Assembly (NCBI RefSeq): GCF_900177675.1
Contig: NZ_FXWM01000001.1
Location: 5,465,001 to 5,529,000 of the forward strand
Length of the DNA stretch: 64,000 bases
Source: Bacillus sp. OV166
Lineage (GTDB): Bacteria; Bacillota; Bacilli; Bacillales; Cytobacillaceae
Reading direction: 5' to 3'
A model generated the notes under the pieces. It searched no databases. It saw only the letters and a program-made list of their open reading frames with translations, and was not told where the DNA came from. A program made the position numbers and the translations under genes. Shown here piece after piece: positions 44,277-52,182 of the stretch (position 1 is the first letter of the stretch; every line of letters starts with the position of its first letter).

Positions 44277-45854
44277 TTAATAGGATAGCTTCGACATATC
44301 CTCAAACGTGTAAACTGGTACTAATCCAGCTTCTTCGATGCCTTTGATTCTAGAATCAATTGCAAGGATTCGTTTGTTTTCTGTTAGAGGATAGAAGGCA
44401 GCATCTTCGATAATAAGTTTTTGAATTTCTTCATAAATAACTTTACGCTTCACATCGTCTTTCTCTACACGACCTTGATTAAATAACTCATCTACTTTGG
44501 TATTGCTGTAATGCATGTAGTTTGCTTCACCATTCTTTACAAATAAGGAATTAAAGGTGTCTGGATCAATTCCCATAATGTAGCCGCTAAGATACATATC
44601 AAAATCAGTTTGAACGCTTTGAAGCTTCTTGCTTAACGCAGTAGCATCCATTCCTACCAACTCAACGGAAACGCCTGCAGCTTTTAAGTTTTGTTGGATG
44701 ACAGCGGCTTGCTTCTGCTGGATTGGATTATTAGCAATAAAAGCAAGTTTTAATTTTAGATTAGAAGCTCCTGCTTTTGAAAGTAAGTCTTTCGCTTTTT
44801 TTGTATCAAATTTATGTTTTTCTACATTGTCAGTAAAATAGGTTGCTTTCTTTGGTAAGAAAGAATAGGCAGGCATAGAATAATCGGTAGATACATAACT
44901 TGCTGTATTGATTTCATCACGATTTAATCCGAAAGCAATTGCCTGCCTTACCTCTTTTTTCTGTACTGCTTTTGAGCTTAAGTTAAATGCTAAGTAACCA
45001 ATTCGTCCTTCATCGTACGGTTTAATGGTTACATTTGAATCCTTAAACTTGCCTGAATCTGAAGGCTGAATGGCTAAAGCGTTAATTTCTCCTTTTTGGA
45101 GAGCCATTGTAGCTGTATTTGGATCCATAATAATACGGTAAACAACCTTTGCAATCTTTGGTGCACCTAAGAAATAATCATCATTCTTTTCAAAAGTAAC
45201 ACTTTCCCCAGCTTTATATTCTTTTAATTTGTAAGGACCAGTCCCCACTGGAGTAGCATTTTTTGAGCTATTCGCAATGTTTGTTTCCCCTTCGTAAACA
45301 TGTTTCGGCATGATGAAAATGTTACCCAATGCTTCCACTGCACCCATGCTAACTGTTGGTAACGTGAATTTAACTGTATAATCATCTACTTTTTCAACTT
45401 TAACTGGTTGATTATTAAATAATAGCTGGCTTCTTGCCCAACCACCATTTTCCTCTTTTAACATTTGCTCATAAGTGAATACAACATCATCGGCAGTAAA
45501 TGGCTGACCATCATGCCACTTTACGTCTTTTCTTAATTTTGCTGTATACGTTAAGAAATCATCTGATGGTGTCATGCTTTCCGCCAAGAAGTACTTAATA
45601 TTATCTTTACCGTTATACATATATAATGGAGAATAAAGGGTTTTAATTTCCATTAAACCATAACGGTCACCGGTAGTGATTACGTTAACGGCGTTCCCAG
45701 GATCTCCGTCAATTCCATATATAAAGGTATCCGGTTTGTTGGTAGCTTCATTTTTAGAACTTGACTTATCTAACGATTTTGAAGAACAGCCGGCAAGAAC
45801 TAGAAAGATACTTAATAAGATGGCTACAAGAATATTAACATTTTTACGAACCAA
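44277..45854 (-). CDS. Peptide ABC transporter substrate-binding lipoprotein (OppA/DppA-type)
   Basis: 525-residue extracellular binding protein of family 5. The signal peptide ends in the lipobox LVLAGC (cysteine near residue 23). Then come YSPLYMYNGKDNIKYFLAES, the family-5 signature LRKDVKWHDGQPFTADDVVFTYEQM near residues 107-132, and VGTGPYKLKEYKAGESV. TTG is accepted as start because GGGGG lies 8 bases upstream. It is the first gene of the importer operon; the 260-base stretch upstream of it (45855-46117) holds the divergent promoters but no element I can name. Confidence 0.93.
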   Translation of the reverse strand: MVRKNVNILVAILLSIFLVLAGCSSKSLDKSSSKNEATNKPDTFIYGIDGDPGNAVNVITTGDRYGLMEIKTLYSPLYMYNGKDNIKYFLAESMTPSDDFLTYTAKLRKDVKWHDGQPFTADDVVFTYEQMLKEENGGWARSQLLFNNQPVKVEKVDDYTVKFTLPTVSMGAVEALGNIFIMPKHVYEGETNIANSSKNATPVGTGPYKLKEYKAGESVTFEKNDDYFLGAPKIAKVVYRIIMDPNTATMALQKGEINALAIQPSDSGKFKDSNVTIKPYDEGRIGYLAFNLSSKAVQKKEVRQAIAFGLNRDEINTASYVSTDYSMPAYSFLPKKATYFTDNVEKHKFDTKKAKDLLSKAGASNLKLKLAFIANNPIQQKQAAVIQQNLKAAGVSVELVGMDATALSKKLQSVQTDFDMYLSGYIMGIDPDTFNSLFVKNGEANYMHYSNTKVDELFNQGRVEKDDVKRKVIYEEIQKLIIEDAAFYPLTENKRILAIDSRIKGIEEAGLVPVYTFEDMSKLSY

Positions 45855-46117
45855 TTTGTCTTCCCCCTACGCTAATACTATTAATTTGAATTCCTACTAA
45901 TCTTATATGTATTACAAACAATAATTTTACACGATAGTATAATAATAGTAAATAATATCCCTTTCAATTTCTTATTTTCTCCTTATACTGCGGTAATTTT
46001 TTAATTAGAGGAATTCAAATATATAATAATATTGACGGGCAGTTCATTTTACATAAGTTTCTAATTACGCTAAGCTTAATCTAGCTTTAATTTTTAAAAA
46101 AAATGGAGGTTATTGAT

Positions 46118-46681
46118 ATGATTGACGTTCTAATTGTTGGTGCTGGGCCTACAGGAGCAAGTGCAGCCCTATTTACAGCCAAAGCTGGTAAGAAAACATT
46201 GGTTATTGATAATGATAAAAGTGTGACCAAGCGTGCTTGGATTGAGAACCATTATGGTGTTGCAGAAATTACTGGACCTGACCTAGTTGAAACTGGTAAG
46301 AAACAAGCCAGCAAATTCGGTGCAGAAATTGTCCAAGCTACGGTTTCAAATATCAGTAAAACTGAAAGCGGTTTTATAGTTGAAAGCGATCAAGGGGAAT
46401 ATGAGGCTAAACATGTTATCCTTGCCACTGGTATGTCTGTTGATCTAGCTGAAACAGCGGGATTACAAACAAAGCCAGGTACAGAGCCAAGAATCAAGAC
46501 TATTTTTGACGTGGATGCTGCTGGAAAAACAAATATTGACGGCATTTGGGCAGCAGGAACTGTTGCCGGTGTGAGTATGCATACCATTATTACTGCTGGC
46601 GACGGTGCCAAGGTGGCGATTAATGTTATTAGTGAAATAAACGGGGAACGTTATGTTGACCATGATGTTTTAAAAGCTTAA
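46118..46681 (+). CDS. Minimal thioredoxin-reductase-like FAD oxidoreductase
   Basis: 187 residues. The FAD-binding start is DVLIVGAGPTGASAALFTAK, and the closing FAD motif is DGIWAAGTVAGVSMHTIITAGDGA. In thioredoxin reductase these two halves are separated by an NADPH domain with a redox CxxC. Here the middle is only about 60 residues and has neither a second GxGxxG nor CxxC. It may be a flavoprotein using another electron donor. ATG at 46118 has GGAGG 8 bases upstream. The VOC gene follows after 27 bases. Confidence 0.82.
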   Translation: MIDVLIVGAGPTGASAALFTAKAGKKTLVIDNDKSVTKRAWIENHYGVAEITGPDLVETGKKQASKFGAEIVQATVSNISKTESGFIVESDQGEYEAKHVILATGMSVDLAETAGLQTKPGTEPRIKTIFDVDAAGKTNIDGIWAAGTVAGVSMHTIITAGDGAKVAINVISEINGERYVDHDVLKA

Positions 46682-46708
46682 AAAAGGGTACATAAAGGGG
46701 GAAGCCAG

Positions 46709-47092
46709 ATGGCAGTAAAGAAAATGGACCATGTCGGCGTAATGGTAAATGACCTTAATGCCTCACTTCTTTTTTATCAAAAAGTGGTTGGGTTGGAGTT
46801 AAAAGACCAATTTACGATTGCAAACGGTTCGATAAATTTAGCCTTCCTTGGGTTCAATGGGTCCGACGAAACAGAATTAGAATTAGTGTATGGTGGAAAT
46901 CCCGACCTTCCAACTGAAGGGAAAGTTAATCACATCGCCTTTTTAGTGGACAATATAGAAGAGGAATTCAACCGTTTAAAAGGCGTCAACGTTGTTTTCA
47001 TTAGTGATGAGATCGTGACACTTCCGAATGGATATCGTAATTTCTTTGTGCAAGGACCCGATGGTGAAAAAGTCGAGTTTTTCCAACGTTAA
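46709..47092 (+). CDS. VOC-family (glyoxalase-like) metalloprotein
   Basis: 127 residues with two beta-alpha-beta-beta-beta modules. It has the first metal-ligand histidine in KKMDHVGVMVNDLNASLLFY, a glutamate in ETELELVYGG, a second histidine in KVNHIAFLVDNIEEEFNRLK, and the final glutamate in GPDGEKVEFFQR: the classic VOC ligand set. It may be a lactoylglutathione-lyase-type, epimerase or resistance protein; the substrate is unknown. It is probably in one operon with the flavoprotein gene. Confidence 0.88.
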   Translation: MAVKKMDHVGVMVNDLNASLLFYQKVVGLELKDQFTIANGSINLAFLGFNGSDETELELVYGGNPDLPTEGKVNHIAFLVDNIEEEFNRLKGVNVVFISDEIVTLPNGYRNFFVQGPDGEKVEFFQR

Positions 47093-47107
47093 GTTTAAAT
47101 AAAAGAG

Positions 47108-47134
47108 AGGGACTCAGCAGCTGAGTCCCTTTTC
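47108..47134 (+). terminator. Intrinsic terminator after the VOC gene
   Basis: AGGGACTCAG pairs with CTGAGTCCCT around a CAG loop and is followed by TTTTC. Confidence 0.85.
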
Positions 47135-47306
47135 TTCATTGTGAGTACAAGATGGTTTTCACATAAAAATTGACAGTCTAAACCCATCCTTTTAAAATTG
47201 GTTTAACTTGATTATAACTAGCATTGGTAATCTTACCTAAATATTTCAAAATACTTACAAGGAGCAGTTTCATTACTTATCATTTTCTAGAGTAAGGGGA
47301 AATTTT

Positions 47307-48818
47307 ATGATTAAAAAAGATACGAATCTTAAACCAGTCGTTGCTGGTTTACTGTTAGCAATTTTAATGGCAGCTATGGACAATACGATCGTAGCTACGG
47401 CGATGGCTACGATTGTAGCAGACCTCGGCGGATTTGATAAATTTATTTGGGTCACCTCTGCCTATATGGTAGCGGTAATGGCAGGAATGCCTATTTTCGG
47501 TAAGCTTTCCGATATGTACGGACGGAAACGCTTTTTTATTTTTGGACTTATCGTCTTTCTGATTGGCTCGGCATTATGCGGTATTGCCCAGAGCATCGTT
47601 CAATTAAGTATTTTCCGTGCCATTCAGGGGATCGGCGGCGGAGCCCTGATGCCGATTGCTTTTACGATTGTTTTTGATATTTTCCCACCTGAAAACCGCG
47701 GGAAAATGACCGGTTTGTTGGGGGCAGTTTTCGGAGCATCCAGCGTCTTAGGGCCGTTACTTGGGGCATACATAACTGATTATATTAGTTGGCACTGGGT
47801 TTTCTATGTGAATGTGCCAATTGGAATTGTATCGATTTACTTAATTGTTCGTTATTATCATGAATCATTACAGCATTCCAAGCAAAGGGTTGATTGGCTT
47901 GGGGCGATAACACTGGTCATTTCGGTGGTGAGCTTAATGTTTGCCCTTGAGCTAGGCGGGAAAGAATATGCTTGGGATTCTACTCCAATCATCGCTTTGT
48001 TTGCAAGCTTTTTCGTCTTTTTTGTGGCCTTTTTCATTGCTGAAATAAAGGCTGCTGAACCGATTTTACCGCTTTGGCTCTTCAAAAGGCGCTTATTTGC
48101 CACCTCGCAAATTTTGTCCTTTTTATACGGCGGTACGTTTATTATTTTAACCGTGTTTATACCGATCTTCGTTCAAGCGGTTTATGGTGGGTCGGCTAAG
48201 AATGCTGGATTGATTTTAACACCAATGATGCTCGGGTCTGTTGCAGGGAGTTCGGTGGGCGGTATTTTCTTGACGAAAACCTCCTATCGCAATTTGATGA
48301 TTGTTTCGATTATTTCATACGTTCTTGGCATGTATTTCCTAGGCACCTTGACTGTTGATACCGCTCGTTCCTTGCTGACGATTTATATGATTTTGGTTGG
48401 CTTCGGGGTTGGTTTTTCCTTTTCTTTATTACCAACTGCTTCCATGCACAATTTGGAGCCTCAATACCGCGGAACAGCCAACTCAACAAACTCATTTTTA
48501 AGGTCATTTGGAATGACACTTGGGGTAACGATCTTTGGAAGCCTGCAAAACAATTTGTTTACGGATAAATTGAAGGATGCGTTTAAAGGCATGCAGGGTG
48601 CAGGAGATTTTAAAATGGGCGATCCACGCCAAATTTTCCAAGCGAGTGAACGCTCAAAAATTCCTAATTTTATTTTAGATAAAATTGTTCACGCGATGTC
48701 GGATTCAATCACACATACCTTTTTGCTAACATTGATTCCCATTGCGATTGCGGCGATTACCATCTTTTTCATGGGCAATGCCCGGGTAGAAGTCAGTAAG
48801 AAACAGGTAAAAGGATAA
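47307..48818 (+). CDS. MFS DHA2 exporter (EmrB/QacA type, 14 helices)
   Basis: 503 residues with 14 hydrophobic helices. DHA2 signatures are AAMDNTIVATAMATIVADLGG in helix 1, GKLSDMYGRKRFFIFG (motif A), RAIQGIGGGALMPIAFTIVFD (motif B) and GAVFGASSVLGPLLGAYITD (motif C), typical of proton-driven multidrug exporters. Start ATG after AAGGGG. It forms its own unit with a terminator behind it. No regulator gene is adjacent; the 210-base upstream region shows no palindrome I could assign. Confidence 0.93.
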   Translation: MIKKDTNLKPVVAGLLLAILMAAMDNTIVATAMATIVADLGGFDKFIWVTSAYMVAVMAGMPIFGKLSDMYGRKRFFIFGLIVFLIGSALCGIAQSIVQLSIFRAIQGIGGGALMPIAFTIVFDIFPPENRGKMTGLLGAVFGASSVLGPLLGAYITDYISWHWVFYVNVPIGIVSIYLIVRYYHESLQHSKQRVDWLGAITLVISVVSLMFALELGGKEYAWDSTPIIALFASFFVFFVAFFIAEIKAAEPILPLWLFKRRLFATSQILSFLYGGTFIILTVFIPIFVQAVYGGSAKNAGLILTPMMLGSVAGSSVGGIFLTKTSYRNLMIVSIISYVLGMYFLGTLTVDTARSLLTIYMILVGFGVGFSFSLLPTASMHNLEPQYRGTANSTNSFLRSFGMTLGVTIFGSLQNNLFTDKLKDAFKGMQGAGDFKMGDPRQIFQASERSKIPNFILDKIVHAMSDSITHTFLLTLIPIAIAAITIFFMGNARVEVSKKQVKG

Positions 48819-48823
48819 TAGTT

Positions 48824-48860
48824 AAGCACTTGGGCGATTTTATCCCAAGTGCTTATTTTT
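48824..48860 (+). terminator. Intrinsic terminator after the DHA2 exporter gene
   Basis: AAGCACTTGGG pairs with CCCAAGTGCTT across a 9-base loop and is followed by ATTTTTG. Confidence 0.88.
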
Positions 48861-48866
48861 GTTATC

Positions 48867-49706
48867 TTATTCTGCAAACTTCCCGTCCATATAATCGCGA
48901 TAGGCCTGGCGGATTTCTTCTTCGGTGTTCATGACAAAAGGTCCCCTCGCAACGATTGGCTCATTCAGTGGTTTTCCTGCATATAACAACACGCGAAGAG
49001 ATTCCCTGGCGGTAATAGTAACTTCACTGGTTTGCCCCGCATCGCCTATTCCTAGCAGAAGCACATGGCCTTTTTCGGCCTCTGTCTTACTTTTTCCAAA
49101 CTGACCTTTTCCTTCTAAAACATACATGAAGCCCTTGTAGTCTCCCGGAAGATCCTGGGTAGTGGTTGCTCCTGGTTGTAAGTTGATTTCAACCATTGTC
49201 ACCGGAACATAATTTTTCGTTGTCGATTGAATGCCGCCTGATGAACCGGAAAAGATTCTGATTAATACCCCATCCTCTTCGCGCACTGGCATGTCTTTGG
49301 CACGGAGATTTTGATAACGCGGTTCTGCCATTTTGTGCTCACGCGGCAGGTTCACCCATAGCTGCAAGGAATGAACGGTCTCTCCTTCAGCCGGGTCTTC
49401 GATATGGATCACACCTTTTCCGGCTGTCATCCACTGGACATCACCAGGCTCAAGCTCCCCCCGTCCCGCTTTATTATCCTGATGCTCAAGTTTTCCCTCA
49501 ATCACATAAGTCACTGTTTCAATCCCACGATGCGGGTGGAAATCAAAGGTACCTTTTTTAAAAAAATCTTCTGCTAGAAATAGAAATGGATCTGACTCTT
49601 TCATTTGATTTGGATCCAAAACCATTCCCGCTGTATGTATCGGACTATTCTGGTGATGCTGTACCGTCCAAACACGGTCAATACCCCTTTGGAAAATTTC
49701 ACTCAT
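48867..49706 (-). CDS. Pirin-family bicupin protein
   Basis: 279 residues. The N-terminal cupin carries the pirin metal set: FDFHPHRGIETVTYVIEGKL with two histidines, LEHQDNKAGRGELEPGDVQW, and the glutamate in VIHIEDPAEGE, followed by LQLWVNLPREHKM. The C-terminal cupin is more degenerate. Pirins act as iron-dependent cofactors or as quercetinases. ATG at 49706 is chosen because GGGAGGG lies 8 bases upstream; a TTG at 49766 is rejected. Confidence 0.92.
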   Translation of the reverse strand: MSEIFQRGIDRVWTVQHHQNSPIHTAGMVLDPNQMKESDPFLFLAEDFFKKGTFDFHPHRGIETVTYVIEGKLEHQDNKAGRGELEPGDVQWMTAGKGVIHIEDPAEGETVHSLQLWVNLPREHKMAEPRYQNLRAKDMPVREEDGVLIRIFSGSSGGIQSTTKNYVPVTMVEINLQPGATTTQDLPGDYKGFMYVLEGKGQFGKSKTEAEKGHVLLLGIGDAGQTSEVTITARESLRVLLYAGKPLNEPIVARGPFVMNTEEEIRQAYRDYMDGKFAE

Positions 49707-49798
49707 CCTTTGTACCCTCCCTTTGTAAATTATGATAATGGTATCGTTATCGAGATGCTTTTTCAAATTTAAGGATTGTTATGTGCAAAAAAGAGATA

Positions 49799-49895
49799 CG
49801 CCCATTGAATACCGGGATTCGCCCATTAATACTAGAAATTCGCTCATTAAATACCGGGATTCGCTCATTGAACTCCGAAAATCACTCATTGAAAT
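49799..49895 (+). repeat. Array of five ATTCGCYCATTRA units with exact 21-bp period (upstream of NERD gene)
   Basis: Aligned on CGC (CAC in the last), the units begin at 49799, 49820, 49841, 49862 and 49883, always 21 bases apart. The common core is ATTCGC(C/T)CATT(A/G)A followed by a more variable ATACCGGG-like half. The same unit in the same orientation forms a second array after the NERD gene. An open frame through it gives RDSLIEY-like heptapeptides but has no ribosome site. Confidence 0.85.
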
Positions 49896-49991
49896 ATATT
49901 CGGATAAATATTTTACAAAAATCGATAAAATTCGGCAGGAATTTCTATACTTCTACTAGAATTCATTCATAAACTGAGAGGGGTGTTAATT

Positions 49992-50966
49992 TTGCTAATA
50001 AAAGAACGGACAAAACCTTTAATTATGCTTATATTAGAAGCTTTACTGCGGCGACTCCCATACAGTCACCAAAAGTACCAACAAATTTTAGAAGAGCTAG
50101 GAAGGAGGCAGGCCGGCTACCTTGGTGAGAAATCGCTCGATTACTATTATCGTGACCTTCCACAGCAGAAATATATGATCCTCCACGATTTAAACCTACC
50201 TGATGGTAACTACAACTGCCAAATCGATACCCTTCTTCTAGCACCTGAATTTTCCCTTGCAATCGATGTAAAAAACATGGCCGGAAAGTTAATATTTGAT
50301 ACTGAAAATGAACAGTTTATTCAAATCAACAATGGTATTGAAAAAGGATACGGTTATCCGATTGCTCAGGGAGAAAGACATCAAAAATACTTACAGAAAC
50401 TTCTTGCTGAACATCATTTCCCTGCAGTTCCAGTTGAATATTTAGTGGTGATTAGTAATAGCTATACTACATATGCTGTTACAGGAAAAAATGCCCACAA
50501 AGTTAAACCTCGAGTATGTAAGGCCGACGTCTTCTTAAACAAAATTACCCTTTTAGAGAAACAATATCCGAAACCGCAACTGTCCGCTAAAGACCTCCGT
50601 AAGCTTTGCCGTCTCCTCGTGAAAAAGAATACCATTCCAACAAGCTATGTATTGAATAAATATGGTATTCAGAAATGTGACCTGTTAACGGGTGTCCACT
50701 GTCCTACCCACTCTAATCATTCCCTTGTCCGTAAGAACCAAAAATGGTACTGTCCTGCCTGCGATACTTTTTCAAAGGATGCACATATTAACGCACTGAA
50801 CGATTATTTTCTGCTGTTTGGTCCGACGATAACAAATAGGCAGTTTCGGGAATTTGCTCATATAAAATCACGGGATGGAGCAAAAAGAATACTGCTATCT
50901 TGTAATCTGCAATGCCTTGGAAAGTACAGATCCTGGTCCTATGCTCCAAAGAGCTTCCCAGAGTGA
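49992..50966 (+). CDS. NERD-domain protein with C-terminal zinc-finger-like region
   Basis: About 324 residues. The N-terminal NERD (nuclease-related) domain spans about 40-150: GYLGEKSLDYYYRDLP, NYNCQIDTLLLAPEFSLAIDVKNMAGKL with the D-x(n)-D-x-K pattern of the restriction-endonuclease fold, and GYPIAQGERHQKYLQKLL. The C-terminal third has paired cysteines and histidines (CDLLTGVHCPTHSNH ... WYCPACDTF) suggesting a zinc ribbon. Relatives are widespread in Bacillaceae and uncharacterised. TTG at 49992 has AGGGG 8 bases upstream; an in-frame GTG at 49983 is possible. The gene is bracketed by two direct 21-bp repeat arrays. Confidence 0.85.
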   Translation: MLIKERTKPLIMLILEALLRRLPYSHQKYQQILEELGRRQAGYLGEKSLDYYYRDLPQQKYMILHDLNLPDGNYNCQIDTLLLAPEFSLAIDVKNMAGKLIFDTENEQFIQINNGIEKGYGYPIAQGERHQKYLQKLLAEHHFPAVPVEYLVVISNSYTTYAVTGKNAHKVKPRVCKADVFLNKITLLEKQYPKPQLSAKDLRKLCRLLVKKNTIPTSYVLNKYGIQKCDLLTGVHCPTHSNHSLVRKNQKWYCPACDTFSKDAHINALNDYFLLFGPTITNRQFREFAHIKSRDGAKRILLSCNLQCLGKYRSWSYAPKSFPE

Positions 50967-51004
50967 GTTTTAATTTCAAATTTATTAACAGGGTAAAAAT
51001 GATT

Positions 51005-51100
51005 TGCTCATAAAGTTGCGAAATTCGCCCATTAAACTCCTAAATTCGCTCATTAATTCTGTAGATTCGCCCATTGAACGCAGAAATTCGCCCATAAATC
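51005..51100 (+). repeat. Second 21-bp array of ATTCGCYCATTRA units (downstream of NERD gene)
   Basis: Units aligned on CGC (TGC in the first) begin at 51005, 51026, 51047, 51068 and 51089, again exactly 21 bases apart and in the same orientation as the array at 49799-49895. Three of the five keep the full ATTCGCYCATTRA core. Confidence 0.85.
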
Positions 51101-51149
51101 AAAAATGCAACACTTGAATTAACCCAATAAAGGAAAATATCGATCAAAC

Positions 51150-51179
51150 CCAATAAAGGACACCTAAATTAGGTGTCCT
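51150..51179 (-). terminator. Intrinsic terminator of the acidic protein gene
   Basis: AGGACACCT pairs with AGGTGTCCT around AAATT; on the minus strand TTTATTG follows. It serves the gene at 51231-51629. Confidence 0.7.
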
Positions 51180-51230
51180 CTACCATAATATTGAGGAAAG
51201 CGAGCATTTTTTTCAGAAAATGCCCCCTCG

Positions 51231-51629
51231 TTATACCTCGAGATCCTTGCCTTCTTCGACTACATGGAAGAGAAGATGGGCTAAATGATGAATCGGGCCA
51301 TATTCTTCCTCGTCCTCATCGTCTGGTTCCTCATTAAACTCCATGTCATTTAAGAATAGAGCCATAAATTCGTAAAAGTCCTTCAATTGGAAGGAATAGC
51401 AACCAACTGGGTCTTCATTGTCTTCCTCATAATGCAATACCATATAAGAGAGGTCCCCGTCCTCATCTTCAGCATCAAAAAACACAAATAGACCAATGTT
51501 TGTGTCGAGCTCAAATAAATGCCTTGTTCCGCCTTCCGTGGCTTTCGTAAATTCTTCCTGACTAAGTTTTTGGATCTGCATGCTATCTACATTATCTTCT
51601 TGATGGAATCCGACAACAAATGATTTCAT
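51231..51629 (-). CDS. Acidic cytoplasmic protein of unknown function
   Basis: 132 residues, very acidic, without signal peptide or membrane helix; no family recognised. It starts MKSFVVGFHQEDNVDSMQ and contains FELDTNIGLFVFFDAEDEDG, YSFQLKDFYEFMALFLNDME, an Asp/Glu-rich stretch (EEPDDEDEEEYG) and ends HLLFHVVEEGKDLEV. The sequence suggests a compact alpha/beta domain of 90 residues plus an acidic tail region. ATG at 51629 is chosen because AAGGAGG lies 6 bases upstream; an in-frame start 66 bases earlier lacks one. Confidence 0.75.
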   Translation of the reverse strand: MKSFVVGFHQEDNVDSMQIQKLSQEEFTKATEGGTRHLFELDTNIGLFVFFDAEDEDGDLSYMVLHYEEDNEDPVGCYSFQLKDFYEFMALFLNDMEFNEEPDDEDEEEYGPIHHLAHLLFHVVEEGKDLEV

Positions 51630-51739
51630 GTTTTCCTCCTTCATTCTTTTCCGTAATAAAAAACACATGTCAATAGCATGCCCTAATTCAAGCACGTTTC
51701 ATTCCTAATCAGCTAAAAATAGATAAAAAGGTGACATCA

Positions 51740-51901
51740 TTAATCACACTGTTTCTCTTCCCCTTCAAAATGTTCATTTAAGAGTGTATTCTCACTTGGA
51801 GCGAAATTAACTGACTGTAAACTCATTTTCGGTTCCAGTCCGTAAAGTTCGTCGACTGATTTCCCCTCATTTTTCTCACTCGGAGATTTTTCTTTTTTCA
51901 T
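51740..51901 (-). CDS. Small hydrophilic protein, 53 residues
   Basis: Short gene with good coding signals: ATG preceded by AGAGGTG 6 bases upstream and a TAA stop. The protein begins MKKEKSPSEKNEGKSVDELY and ends HFEGEEKQCD. It is charged and has no membrane segment. No family is recognised. It follows the candidate signal-peptide gene by about 110 bases, with a terminator in between, so it has its own promoter. Confidence 0.6.
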   Translation of the reverse strand: MKKEKSPSEKNEGKSVDELYGLEPKMSLQSVNFAPSENTLLNEHFEGEEKQCD

Positions 51902-51973
51902 TTTTATCACCTCTTTCATAATAATATTTTCCTAGTATTGTCTGCCTTAATTTTAATTAACATTCGAATCCTC

Positions 51974-52000
51974 AAAAAAAAACCCCTGATCAGTTCAGGG
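51974..52000 (-). terminator. Intrinsic terminator after the NprR-like regulator/peptide operon
   Basis: On the minus strand CCCTGA and TCAGGG close a 5-base loop and are followed by a G and nine T. It ends the operon of the regulator and its small peptide. Confidence 0.85.
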
Positions 52001-52014
52001 ATTTTTGATAACGA

Positions 52015-52164
52015 TCAGCCAATTGGCGGTTGAATGGGATGATATGCCGGTCCTTCAGTTGAATAGGCCACGTCACTGCTTGACGTTGACACTTTCACAT
52101 CCTTAGTTGAAGTAAAAAGAGCAATCAGTGAGATTGAAAACATTATGACAACAAACTTTTTCAT
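52015..52164 (-). CDS. Candidate secreted signal propeptide of the NprR-like system
   Basis: 49 residues. A basic start and hydrophobic core (MKKFVVIMFSISLIALF) form a Sec signal peptide, followed by a polar linker (TSTKDVKVSTSSSDVAYS) and a proline-rich end TEGPAYHPIQPPIG. ATG is preceded by GGAGGAGG 7 bases upstream, and the gene begins 18 bases after the regulator's stop. This matches the layout of NprX, PapR and Phr pheromone precursors, which are exported, cleaved and reimported as 5-8 residue peptides. The mature peptide probably lies in the last ten residues (inference). Confidence 0.75.
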   Translation of the reverse strand: MKKFVVIMFSISLIALFTSTKDVKVSTSSSDVAYSTEGPAYHPIQPPIG

Positions 52165-52182
52165 ATAAATGCCTCCTCCGAT

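Noticed and set aside
49732..49959. Open frame coding for RDSLIEY-like heptapeptide repeats
   Set aside because: It has no ribosome site, starts inside the pirin upstream region and simply reads through the 21-bp array; a period that is a multiple of three keeps frames open on its own. Another frame is open as well.
49799..51100. CRISPR-like array
   Set aside because: Units of 21 bp have no separate conserved repeat and unique spacer of CRISPR length, and no cas genes are present.
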